NCBI RefSeq assembly: GCF_039541795.1
Contig: NZ_BAABGX010000002.1
Span: 1,674,001-1,738,000, forward strand
Reading direction: 5' to 3'
Source: Nibribacter koreensis
Lineage (GTDB): Bacteria > Bacteroidota > Bacteroidia > Cytophagales > Hymenobacteraceae
Length of the DNA stretch: 64,000 bases
This document shows, in pieces, positions 52,837 through 60,234 of this stretch. The first letter of the stretch is position 1. Each line of letters begins with the position of its first letter. The notes under the pieces were generated by a model, which was not told the origin of the DNA, did not search any database, and was given only the letters and a program-made list of their open reading frames with translations. The position numbers and the translations under genes are program-made.

Positions 52837-53415
52837 ATGAATTACAAAGTATTGCTTAAATGTTGGACTAGTGAAGAGCTGTCAAAATTTGATGCTGGCT
52901 TACTTTCAAAAAAGGGAGCCAATGATGAGACAACTCAATTTCTGTCTATAGTTGGGCTCCCAAAATCCGCTGCTCCATTTCTCACATTTGGGCATGAGGA
53001 AGCGACTTTAAATCTACAATCGATTCATCATGTTTATGAAACTGATGAATTTGCTCATGAGTTTCTCCTAATCATTGGTTCAGAAGGTGCTGGCAATCCA
53101 TTTTGCATTGACTTGATGAATAATGGTCAAGTAGTCGTCCTAGACCATGAGCAGGAATTAGAAAGTACCTTTGTCAATACTTCAGTGAATGAGCTATTTC
53201 AGTTTCTATCTGCCTTCAAGGAATTCGGCAAAGAAGTGATAAGCTTGAATGGAGAGGACGCTTTCCTTGACTCCAATTTCACAGATGAACAATATGAAAG
53301 ACTTACCCTTCAATTAAAGTCAATAGATGAGAAAGCTGTGGGTGAAGGTAATTTCTGGTTTTATGAACTTGAAAATCTATTGGCTAACCGAGAATACTTT
53401 CTTAAAGAAAAATAA
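52837..53415 (+). CDS. SUKH (SMI1/KNR4)-like immunity-type protein
   Basis: The 192 residues show a SUKH-like order: LSIVGLPKSAAPFLTF, then GSEGAGNPFCIDLMNNGQVV, VLDHEQELESTFVNTS and VNELFQFLSAF. SUKH proteins are commonly immunity factors against polymorphic or contact-dependent toxins, but many are orphans; no toxin gene is adjacent. Base composition is clearly more AT-rich than the neighbours, which suggests transfer. ATG 52837 was chosen because the earlier ATG (52801) lies in the attC-like hairpin. Confidence 0.6.
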   Translation: MNYKVLLKCWTSEELSKFDAGLLSKKGANDETTQFLSIVGLPKSAAPFLTFGHEEATLNLQSIHHVYETDEFAHEFLLIIGSEGAGNPFCIDLMNNGQVVVLDHEQELESTFVNTSVNELFQFLSAFKEFGKEVISLNGEDAFLDSNFTDEQYERLTLQLKSIDEKAVGEGNFWFYELENLLANREYFLKEK

Positions 53416-53425
53416 AGAGTACAGA

Positions 53426-53494
53426 TGATAATAAGGAGTAAAAATCATACTCCTGTCGGCGGCCTCGCACGCCTCATATACCAGTTCGTTAGTA
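53426..53494 (+). repeat. Cassette-like spacer between two small genes
   Basis: It begins near TGATAAT, has hairpin AGGAGTA/TACTCCT (53434-53452), a GC-rich middle (GGCGGCCTCGCACGCC) and ends TATACCAGTTC-GTTAGTA. The end resembles TACACCAACC-GTTAACA at 54145-54162, but the left and right halves do not pair well. Confidence 0.35.
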
Positions 53495-53509
53495 CTTATT
53501 TGAAGAAAC

Positions 53510-54088
53510 GTGAAACGATTACTTACACTAATAGAACGAAACATTGCAGGGAAAAAGGTCTTAGCACTCTTTCTTCTGACCAATGCTGTGTATGTCTACA
53601 TGCTGGCCTTTACAATTCCTGGAACAATGAAATTCTCTAACGGAATGAAATTGTTAGACATGATGCCAACTGGGTATGACTTGAACTATGTGAATACATT
53701 ATTTAGCTCATTGGGAGAAGAGGGACGTCAGGCGTATCTAACTACTCAAATTCCCCCAGACATGGTATATCCAATTCTATTTGGGCTTTCCTACTGTTTG
53801 CTCACAGGATATTTTCTAAAAAAACTCCAGAAGCTAAATACACATTATCTGTATATAGGTGTTCTGCCAATAATAAGTGCAGTAGCAGACTATGTTGAGA
53901 ATGTTGGGATAATAGTAATGCTGAACCGCTATCCTAACCTGACTCAGGACTTGGTATCTTTTACAAATGTGTTTTCAGTTATTAAAAGTATCTCCACAAG
54001 TCTGTTTTTTATAGCCTTGATAGGGCTGCTACTATCCTTCGGGGTTAAATCAATAAGCAGAAAGAAAACAAATGATAACGTTATGTAA
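53510..54088 (+). CDS. Hypothetical four-helix membrane protein
   Basis: Family not recognised. The 192 residues have about four helices (KVLALFLLTNAVYVYMLAF, MVYPILFGLSYCLLTGYFL, LYIGVLPIISAVADYVENVG and SISTSLFFIALIGLLLSFG) with an acidic pair ADYVEN at the third. It begins with GTG; there is no closer ATG. It is AT-rich, like both neighbours, and its last codons lie within an attC-like element. Confidence 0.6.
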   Translation: MKRLLTLIERNIAGKKVLALFLLTNAVYVYMLAFTIPGTMKFSNGMKLLDMMPTGYDLNYVNTLFSSLGEEGRQAYLTTQIPPDMVYPILFGLSYCLLTGYFLKKLQKLNTHYLYIGVLPIISAVADYVENVGIIVMLNRYPNLTQDLVSFTNVFSVIKSISTSLFFIALIGLLLSFGVKSISRKKTNDNVM

Positions 54089-54162
54089 ACTTAGTGCGGG
54101 TAAAACAGCTAAATTCCTAGATTAATCAAACCCCTGCACTACACTTACACCAACCGTTAACA
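54073..54162 (+). repeat. attC-like imperfect inverted repeat
   Basis: TGATAACG (54073-54080) pairs with CGTTAACA (54155-54162) with one mismatch, TGTAA pairs with TTACA, and TAGTGC-GGG pairs with CCC-T-GCACTA with a bulged base; a 3x3 internal loop separates the boxes. Two box pairs with extrahelical bases, 90 nt in total, overlapping the stop of the gene before: this is the geometry of an integron attC site, though GTTAACA is not a perfect GTTRRRY. Confidence 0.5.
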
Positions 54163-54182
54163 GCTTTTAAACACTGCAATAC

Positions 54183-54569
54183 ATGAAAGGAAAAATTGTT
54201 AGAGCATGTGCGTGGTTTGCACTGATTATTTTTTCTCTCACCTCTTTAGCGGGCTTGCTAATGATGTTCACAGAGGGGATTAGTTGGGCAGGGACTATTG
54301 CTATTGGTATGTGTTTCCTGATGGCTGTTACAGGAGGGCATGCAAGAAAATATGGACTGCCAGAATTTAAAGCGCAAGAATTTTCTAAGCTTTCAGCTGT
54401 AGTCTCACTGGTTTTTGGAGTCTTATTCATCATATTTATGCCCCTCCTTTTTATGGCCGGTGCTGGTTTTGAAGACTCTTTTGTAGCTATAAGAAATCTA
54501 TTAATCCTGTTTTTGCCTGTTGTCATATCTGCCATCGCAATCTTAGCCTCAAAAGGAAAGACAGAATAA
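54183..54569 (+). CDS. Hypothetical small membrane protein
   Basis: Family not recognised. The 128 residues contain four hydrophobic segments (about 7-28, 33-50, 72-95 and 105-122), with a GGHARKYGLPEFKAQEFSKL loop in the middle. It starts 20 nt after the attC-like element and is followed by palindrome copy 21. Its AT-richness matches the two genes before. Confidence 0.55.
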   Translation: MKGKIVRACAWFALIIFSLTSLAGLLMMFTEGISWAGTIAIGMCFLMAVTGGHARKYGLPEFKAQEFSKLSAVVSLVFGVLFIIFMPLLFMAGAGFEDSFVAIRNLLILFLPVVISAIAILASKGKTE

Positions 54570-54618
54570 ACAGGTGAGGCACAAGGGTAACTCTCACTAG
54601 GTGAAAGGATAGCCTAGC

Positions 54619-54656
54619 CGTTTTTAGCCTCTTTTCCAGAAAACAAGCCAAAAACG
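54619..54656. repeat. 38-nt palindrome, copy 21
   Basis: CGTTTTTAGCCTCTTTTCC on the left and ACAAGCCAAAAACG on the right. Copy 22 is nearly identical, which suggests recent copying between them. Confidence 0.9.
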
Positions 54657-54785
54657 CTTCCCTGAATTTAGCCCAGATATCAGAGATTTGTCCCCCAATA
54701 GTAATATTCAATTTAATATATATACCAATTCCGGAAATACGCTTAAACTTGCACGCTGTAACTTAACACAATTCCCTCTACGTGC

Positions 54786-55328
54786 ATGAAAGCTTTTCTC
54801 CTCTCCCTAAGCCTGCTATTGACAGTCTCAACCGTACAAGCGCAGTTTGTGGCTTCTACGCTGCACCTCAAGAACGGCGAAGTAAAGAAGGGGTTGGTAG
54901 ACAACCCCAAGCCAGACGCCAAGACCGTTAAATTTAAGCCAACCGAGACCGGTACCGTCACAGAATATAAAACAGACCAGGTGGCCCGCATTACCTTTAC
55001 CTCGGGCAAAGAGACGTTGAAGCTGGAGAACATCAAGCCCAAAGGTTCTAAGAAAAGCCTCTTGATGCAGAAGATGATAGAAGGCCCCGTGAACCTGTAC
55101 GTGGTGCAGATCGCGGGCGGACAAGTAGGCGCCGTTAACTACTACCTGGTCAAGCGCGACAATGAAGAAGAAGCCACCACCTACAACGGTCTGGGCTTTA
55201 AAAAAAGAGTGTCGGCCTACCTTCAAGATGACCCCGCCGTAGTGAACTACATCCAGGAAACCCCGCTGCTTGACATTGACATGTTTGAGGTCATCAACCG
55301 CTACAATGCCAACAAAAAGAAGAAGTAA
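54786..55328 (+). CDS. Hypothetical secreted protein
   Basis: Family not recognised. The 180 residues begin with a signal peptide (about 1-20, ending VQAQ) and continue as beta-rich sequence (STLHLKNGEVKKGLVDNP, TEYKTDQVARITFTSGKE, PVNLYVVQIAGGQVGAVNYY) and a Lys-rich end. Similar 'GEVKKGLV' proteins are common in Cytophagales without known function. It stands alone between palindrome copy 21 and the SRPBCC gene. Confidence 0.65.
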   Translation: MKAFLLSLSLLLTVSTVQAQFVASTLHLKNGEVKKGLVDNPKPDAKTVKFKPTETGTVTEYKTDQVARITFTSGKETLKLENIKPKGSKKSLLMQKMIEGPVNLYVVQIAGGQVGAVNYYLVKRDNEEEATTYNGLGFKKRVSAYLQDDPAVVNYIQETPLLDIDMFEVINRYNANKKKK

Positions 55329-55434
55329 GCACCCTATATCCTTGCTTTTACACCAAGGCGTAACGGCTCTGGCTGAGTAGTACCTTTCTTCATCTGTCGT
55401 GTAAGCGGCAGTTTTCCACTGAACTCAACGTCCT

Positions 55435-55935
55435 ATGAAAGTGCTCAATATTCACAAAAGGGAAATCAACCAGCCAAAGCACGAGGTAGCCAAATTATTT
55501 AACACCTTGGCCTCAGAGAATGACATGATGCTGGCCACTGACAAATGGTCTCCCTTGATACTGGACAAGGGTCTACAGGTGGGCTCAAAGGGGGGGCATG
55601 GACCCATCAAGTATTCAGTCACTAATTACCAGGAAGGCGACTCCATTACTTTTCGGTTCGATTTAAAAGGCTTTGACGGTTGCCATACATTTGCCTTAAC
55701 TGAGATTACCCCTGATAAAACGGAGCTTTCCCATGTGATTGACATGACCACCTCAGGCGCGGCAACCATTAAATGGGCGGTGGCTATACGCTGGATGCAT
55801 GACGCTTTCATGGAGGATGCCTTTGATAAAGTGGAAAACCATTTCACAGAAGACAAAAAGCACAGCAACTGGAATTGGTGGGTGAGGACGCTGAGGAAAG
55901 CGATGAAACCCAGAAAGAAACAAGCAGAAGGGTAA
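55435..55935 (+). CDS. SRPBCC (START/Bet v1-like) family protein
   Basis: Small soluble protein (166 residues) with the helix-grip pattern of SRPBCC proteins: a start REINQPKHEVAKLFNTLA, a strand-rich middle (IKYSVTNYQEGDSITFRFD) and a long C-terminal helix with WAVAIRWMHDAFMEDAFDKV. These proteins hold small hydrophobic ligands; the ligand here is unknown. A basic tail (KPRKKQAEG) ends it. It is convergent with the DinB gene. Confidence 0.7.
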   Translation: MKVLNIHKREINQPKHEVAKLFNTLASENDMMLATDKWSPLILDKGLQVGSKGGHGPIKYSVTNYQEGDSITFRFDLKGFDGCHTFALTEITPDKTELSHVIDMTTSGAATIKWAVAIRWMHDAFMEDAFDKVENHFTEDKKHSNWNWWVRTLRKAMKPRKKQAEG

Positions 55936-55936
55936 A

Positions 55937-55974
55937 AGCTTTTAGCCTCTTTTCCAGAAAACAAGCCAAAAACG
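55937..55974. repeat. 38-nt palindrome, copy 22
   Basis: AGCTTTTAGCCTCTTTTCC on the left and ACAAGCCAAAAACG on the right; the right 28 nt are identical to copy 21. It lies 1 nt after the SRPBCC stop, between convergent genes. Confidence 0.88.
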
Positions 55975-55983
55975 CTTCTCTCT

Positions 55984-56553
55984 TTACACTACCAAGCTCA
56001 GCGGCTGACCGGCGCTTGCCTTCACGCGCAGGGCCTGTTGCAGATGGCGTTGCTCATGCAGCACCACAAACTCCAGCGCCTCGCCTAAACGTAACTTCAA
56101 CAACTGAAAGAACTCTACCGGCACGGTTTTCTTGTTCAAGTCTGCCGTGGTGGCTTTGCTTAGCAAATGCAGTAGCGTGTCCTGGTGTTGCAGAAACTCG
56201 TCTAACACGGCTTTGGTGAGCTGGCTGTTCTGCGGGTTCATGCGGGCCAGGGTTTTGTGCTTTTTAGCGCCGGCGGGGTTCACCATTTCCAAAGATTTCT
56301 TGCCAAACCAAGAGTACTTCACTAGCTGGGCAGAGCCGGAGGCCAGTGCCGGGGCGATGGCTTTTTCAAAGGCAGGAAGGTAGAAGCGGCTGTAACGGTT
56401 CAAGTGCTCCAGGCATTCCAGAATGCTCCAGCTGTTGGGTTGGGGCTTGAAGTTGAGCGCGGCTGGTTCTAGAGATAGAAATTCTGCCTGCGCGGTGGCT
56501 TTTATTTGCTGAACGCGGTCTTGTAATTGGGCGAGAAAGGTGTTGGTTTCCAT
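55984..56553 (-). CDS. DinB/YfiT-like four-helix-bundle protein
   Basis: The 189 residues fit the DinB_2 family: NSWSILECLEHLNRYSRFYL with the first metal His, and FVVLHEQRHLQQALRV with the His pair near the C-terminus. Members include thiol transferases and metal-dependent hydrolases, but most, like this one, have no known role. ATG 56553 (METNTFLAQLQ) was chosen; the longer frame adds an unrelated leader. Confidence 0.8.
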   Translation of the reverse strand: METNTFLAQLQDRVQQIKATAQAEFLSLEPAALNFKPQPNSWSILECLEHLNRYSRFYLPAFEKAIAPALASGSAQLVKYSWFGKKSLEMVNPAGAKKHKTLARMNPQNSQLTKAVLDEFLQHQDTLLHLLSKATTADLNKKTVPVEFFQLLKLRLGEALEFVVLHEQRHLQQALRVKASAGQPLSLVV

Positions 56554-56611
56554 AGCGTTATCTTTTTTTACCAAAGGTAGAGGGCCGCGTATTTCAAATC
56601 CTTGATGCAAA

Positions 56612-57169
56612 TCAATATTTACGAATGCGGCTTAGAGTTTCTGGCGTCATGCGCAGGTAAGAGGCTATGTATTTTAAGGGCACCAGCTGGAAGATATGCG
56701 GGCTTCGGGCCAAGAGCCGGTCCAGGCGCTGCTGCGGGTCCAGGAGTTGCAGGTCAATCTCCCGTTCCATCTTGCCAATGAGGGCTTTCTCCAGCTCGTG
56801 CCGCCAGAACCTGCCAAACACCGGGCGCTCCTCTTGCAAAGCGTAAAAATCTGCCCTGGAAATAGCCAGCAACTCACTCTTCTTCAAAGCCTGTATGCAA
56901 TAAGTAGAGGGCGTCTGCGTGACCAAAGACGGAAACGCCGTAATCAAGGTGTTCGGGTACGCGAAGCCCACGCAGATGTCCTCCTGGGGCGTGGGGTAAT
57001 ACAGCCTGAACGCGCCGCTCAATACAAAGTACAGATGCTGTTCCACCTGGCCTTCACGTATGAGAAAGTCGTTGCGTTTTACCTGCACCTGCTTGTTCCA
57101 GAGCGGCACAAAGGCGGCTACGTCTTCTTCAGTGAAATACGGAACTTGGCGTAAGAGCGTGGCCAGCAT
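56612..57169 (-). CDS. Crp/Fnr-type transcriptional regulator
   Basis: The 185-residue protein has an N-terminal cyclic-nucleotide-binding-like barrel (VKRNDFLIREGQVEQHLYFV, then FAYPNTLITAFPSL) and a shortened C-terminal helix-turn-helix (YIASYLRMTPETLSRIRK). This is the common short Bacteroidota form, and cAMP-binding residues are not conserved. ATG 57169 was chosen because the longer frame to 57319 runs through palindrome copy 23. It is divergent from the serine dehydratase gene. Confidence 0.85.
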   Translation of the reverse strand: MLATLLRQVPYFTEEDVAAFVPLWNKQVQVKRNDFLIREGQVEQHLYFVLSGAFRLYYPTPQEDICVGFAYPNTLITAFPSLVTQTPSTYCIQALKKSELLAISRADFYALQEERPVFGRFWRHELEKALIGKMEREIDLQLLDPQQRLDRLLARSPHIFQLVPLKYIASYLRMTPETLSRIRKY

Positions 57170-57178
57170 GAGCAAGGT

Positions 57179-57216
57179 CGTTTTTGGGCTGAAATCCAGA
57201 AAACAGGCAAAAAACG
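57179..57216. repeat. 38-nt palindrome, copy 23
   Basis: CGTTTTTGGGCTGAAATCC on the left and ACAGGCAAAAAACG on the right; imperfect. It lies 9 nt upstream of the Crp start codon. Confidence 0.85.
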
Positions 57217-57385
57217 ATGCCGGAACTAACCCAGGCTGGATTTCGCTTCTACAGAACGGGGAGAGCAGTAGAATCTGTGTTTCTTTCCGTAAATTTAAAG
57301 GCTGAACGCATATGCGCAAGCCCTCTCAGGGTTGTAAACCTGTGCGTCTGGTGTGTTTATATCTTGATTCTTGAGTCCTAACCAT

Positions 57386-58285
57386 ATGGCATTACTATTT
57401 AACGATTTCGCGAGCTGGGGAAAACATTGTGCCGAGACAGGTGAACCTCTCTGGAAAGCCGTCCTCAACTATGAGATAGAGCAGAAGGGCCGCACCGAAG
57501 ACGTGATCTGGGACGGTCTGGCCCGCGCCTATGACGTCATGCGCGACGCCGTGCACACCGGCCTCACCGAAGACATGACCTCCCGCTCGGGCATGATAAA
57601 CAACGGTGCCAAGATGGTGGCAAAAGCGCCTGTGACCGTGCTGTCGCCAGAGTTCCAGATGCTGATAAGCCGGGCCTTGGGAGCCAAAGAAGTGAATTCC
57701 TGCATGGGCCGCGTGGTGGCTGCGCCTACCGCGGGCGCCTCGGGCATTTTGCCGGGTATCTTAACCACCATTCAGGACCTGCACAAACTAGACGACCGTA
57801 AAATCCACGAAGGCCTTTTGATTGCCGCGGGCATTGCGCTCATCATTGAAACCAACGCCTCTCTGGCCGGCGCCGTGGGCGGTTGCCAAGCTGAGACCGG
57901 CAGTGCCGCTGCCATGGGTGCGGGTGCCATCGTTTACTGTCTGGGCGGGAACGTGGACCAGGTTTTTGCGGCCGTGGCCGTGACCATTCAATGCATGCTA
58001 GGCTTAATCTGCGACCCGGTGGCCGGGCTGGTAGAAGTGCCCTGCGTGGTGCGCAACGCCAGCGCCGCCGCCATTGCTTTTTCCAGCGCCCAGATTGCCA
58101 TTGCCGGCGTCAACCCAGTGATACCAGTAGATCAGTGCGTGATGGCCCTAGGAGAAGTAGGCCAGAGCATGGAAACCAAGTACAAAGAAACTGCCTTAGG
58201 CGGCCTCGCCAACACGCCCCGCGGCCGCGAAATAGAGAATATGGTCCTAGTGCAAGACGTAGAAATCCTTCCTGACGAGGACTAA
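57386..58285 (+). CDS. sdaAA: L-serine dehydratase, iron-sulfur-dependent, alpha subunit
   Basis: Deaminates L-serine to pyruvate and ammonia. The 299 residues make only the alpha domain, with the cluster-binding cysteines in GGCQAETGSAAAMG, LGLICDPVAGLVEVPC, and the signatures VAAPTAGASGILPG and GGLANTPRGR. No beta subunit is nearby, so the partner must be elsewhere. ATG 57386 (MALLFNDF) was preferred over TTG 57371, which lies in a GAGTCCT repeat. Hairpin copy 24 follows. Confidence 0.92.
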   Translation: MALLFNDFASWGKHCAETGEPLWKAVLNYEIEQKGRTEDVIWDGLARAYDVMRDAVHTGLTEDMTSRSGMINNGAKMVAKAPVTVLSPEFQMLISRALGAKEVNSCMGRVVAAPTAGASGILPGILTTIQDLHKLDDRKIHEGLLIAAGIALIIETNASLAGAVGGCQAETGSAAAMGAGAIVYCLGGNVDQVFAAVAVTIQCMLGLICDPVAGLVEVPCVVRNASAAAIAFSSAQIAIAGVNPVIPVDQCVMALGEVGQSMETKYKETALGGLANTPRGREIENMVLVQDVEILPDED

Positions 58286-58329
58286 GTAGAGTTTTGAGTC
58301 GCGGGTCCTGAGTCAAGTCTTATTGGCAA

Positions 58330-58377
58330 AGCCCGTTTTTGGTCTGTTTTCTTGAAAACAGACCAAAAACGGGCTTT
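58330..58377 (+). terminator. Terminator after sdaAA, built on palindrome copy 24
   Basis: AAAGCCCG and CGGGCTTT extend the palindrome (58334-58371) to a stem of more than 20 bp, followed by TTTTA. It is 44 nt after the stop. Confidence 0.75.
58334..58371. repeat. 38-nt palindrome, copy 24
   Basis: CGTTTTTGGTCTGTTTTC and GAAAACAGACCAAAAACG pair perfectly. Relative to copy 1 one C-G pair has become T-A on both arms, a compensatory change. Confidence 0.95.
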
Positions 58378-58651
58378 TTATATTCTCACGCCCGCAGGGT
58401 GGTAAACGCATTGCAACGGCTCGCTCACCAATAAACCAGCCGACCGACCTTGCGCAGGGCAGCCTTGGCTGTGCGCCCGGAGCATGGGCAGGGACCGAGT
58501 AATGGCCTTTCATTTGGCAATGGCCTAAGCGGGCTAAGGAACAGATAGCTCTAGCCAGGTGCACAATCCGAAGAAAAGCTGTCTGAGCGGCAGCGAGTTT
58601 CTTTTCTTCTTGATTCTTTTGGTTAGGTTGAACATCAAGGAGAAAAGTGAC
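58378..58651. repeat. GC-rich repeat-like block in the sdaAA-antiporter spacer
   Basis: This part of the 500-nt spacer is richer in G+C than its surroundings (58378-58560) and then runs into AGCTGTCTGAGCGGCAGCGAG and TTCTTTTCTTCTTGATTCTTTTGG-like sequence with an AGGAGAAAAGTGAC end (58571-58651, given in short pieces here). The latter resembles an intergenic element I associate with Bacteroidota genomes. No gene is supported. An imperfect AGAGTT/AAGTTA tract (58668-58702) follows. Confidence 0.35.
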
Positions 58652-58740
58652 AAACGCCTCAACGGAGAGTTAAGAGTTGAAAGTTAAGAAGTAAGAGTTG
58701 GAAGGCAGAGGCGGGAAGAATGAATCACATTGAGCAAGTC

Positions 58741-58775
58741 ATCCCCCTACCCCCCTTCAAAGAGGGACGAAGAAG
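58741..58775. repeat. CCCCCTTCAAAG repeat, second copy
   Basis: CCCCCTTCAAAGAGGGACG followed by AAGAAG, matching the hairpin at 4013-4041 with one mismatch in the stem. It lies 15 nt from the antiporter stop. Confidence 0.55.
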
Positions 58776-58790
58776 CTACTTACTCAGGAC

Positions 58791-59987
58791 TCAATAATTA
58801 GGAATATCCTCCACATCCTGCTTGGTCAAAAGCAAACCCAGCATCATCAAAAGACTCGTTAAAATCACCACAAAGAACAAGACGCCTTCGCCTAAGCCCT
58901 CAATGCGGTATTGCGCAGGGATGCTGTAAAACAAAAGGATGGTGATGAGGCCTCTGGGGGCAATGAACAGTTCTGGAATGAGCGGCGTGCGGGCCACGTA
59001 CTGCAAATACAGAAAACGCACCAGCAGCGTAATGGAGAAAATGGTGAAGCCCAACACCCAGACATCCAGGCTGTACAAGTCCTCCAGCTGAATAGAAAAC
59101 CCGAACAGCAGAAAGAAAAAGGTCCTGATCACAAACGCCGACTCGCCGTTGATCTGCTTCAGTTGCTTTAGTTCTGAGCCTAGGTTGCCCACGTGCAGGT
59201 AGTTGGCCATCTTGCCTTTCACAAACAGCGCGGCGTTGTTGAGCATCAGACCAAAGACCAGGACCATGAGCAAAGAGGACAGGTGCATCTTCTTGCCAAT
59301 AGAGTACAGCAAGATGAGCAGGGCAATGATCAGGAAAAACTTGATGTGGCTTTTAATCTTGTCCAGAAAGAACAGCAGCACCAGGCAGCACACCACAGAG
59401 ATGGCCAGGATGGTGAAGATGTCCACGCCCAGCCCTACAAAAGACCCAAACCCAATCTGCTCGTTCTGGATGGCGAAGTTGAACAGCATAATGCCAATGA
59501 TGTCTGAGAAGGTAGCCTCATAGACAATGAATTCGCGCTTTTCTGGGGTAAGGTTAGAGACGCTGGGAATGGCGATGGCGCTACTGATCACGCCCAACGG
59601 AATGGCATTGATAAACGCCACCTTGTAATCCACCTCCAGCCAAAACTGCACAAAGAGGGCAATGAGTGCCGTGGTGATGAGCAGCGTTAAAGTGGCGGTG
59701 ATGAGCGACTTCCGGATGACCGGCAGTTTCTCTTTGGAGAGTTCTAAGTCCAGAGCCCCTTCTAAGACAATCAAGATAAGGCCAATGATGCCAAACAGTT
59801 CCAGGATGTTGCGCAAAGGCGGCGTACGCACGCCAAAATACGTGCTGGCCAGCTGTAACAGAATGCCCGCGGTAAGGAGCATGATCACAGACGGCACCTT
59901 GGTGCGTTTAGACAAAACATCAAACAGATAGGAGACCACCACCAGGCCGCTCAGGATAATCAGGAAGGTATAGACGTCTAAAACCAT
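58791..59987 (-). CDS. Cation:proton antiporter (CPA-type)
   Basis: Polytopic protein (398 residues, about 11-12 helices) of the monovalent cation:proton antiporter superfamily. Recognisable parts: TKVPSVIMLLTAGILLQL in the second helix and the fourth/fifth-helix region IPLGVISSAIAIPSVSNLTP and VYEATFSDIIGIMLFNF. The first lacks the TDP of NhaP/CPA1 proteins, and the second has Ser-Asp where CPA1 has Asn-Asp. This is nearer to the KefC-like SSTAIA/QD arrangement, so a CPA2-like electroneutral exchanger is likely. The ion is unknown. Confidence 0.85.
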   Translation of the reverse strand: MVLDVYTFLIILSGLVVVSYLFDVLSKRTKVPSVIMLLTAGILLQLASTYFGVRTPPLRNILELFGIIGLILIVLEGALDLELSKEKLPVIRKSLITATLTLLITTALIALFVQFWLEVDYKVAFINAIPLGVISSAIAIPSVSNLTPEKREFIVYEATFSDIIGIMLFNFAIQNEQIGFGSFVGLGVDIFTILAISVVCCLVLLFFLDKIKSHIKFFLIIALLILLYSIGKKMHLSSLLMVLVFGLMLNNAALFVKGKMANYLHVGNLGSELKQLKQINGESAFVIRTFFFLLFGFSIQLEDLYSLDVWVLGFTIFSITLLVRFLYLQYVARTPLIPELFIAPRGLITILLFYSIPAQYRIEGLGEGVLFFVVILTSLLMMLGLLLTKQDVEDIPNY

Positions 59988-60188
59988 GCAATCAAATTAG
60001 GTGAAGACGCGCTCTGGCGCCCTAAAAGAATAGATAAGGTACGAAATCCTTTCCAGTTTAACTGAAAACCTGCGCTGGCATAGGGGAAACCACCGCCCCA
60101 ACGGTCTACTCTTTACTACGGAGGCAAGCCAGTTTCATTCTAAAAAATCCCGCATACTACCCTTCGTGTAAACCCATAACCTTCAGGT

Positions 60189-60226
60189 CGTTTTTGGCCT
60201 GTTTTTACAGAAACTATTAAAAACCA
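60189..60226. repeat. 38-nt palindrome, copy 25 (degenerate)
   Basis: CGTTTTTGGCCTGTTTTT is intact on the left; the right arm reads AAACTATTAAAAACCA. Lies 8 nt before the lipoprotein start codon. Confidence 0.65.
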
Positions 60227-60234
60227 GCAACTCT

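Noticed and set aside
52807..54150. ACACTTACAC direct repeats as transposon ends
   Set aside because: They are better explained as the shared right part of attC-like spacers; there is no transposase or inverted-end structure.
58313..58564. Small gene in the sdaAA-antiporter spacer
   Set aside because: It runs through palindrome copy 24 and a repeat-like block; the composition is not protein-like.
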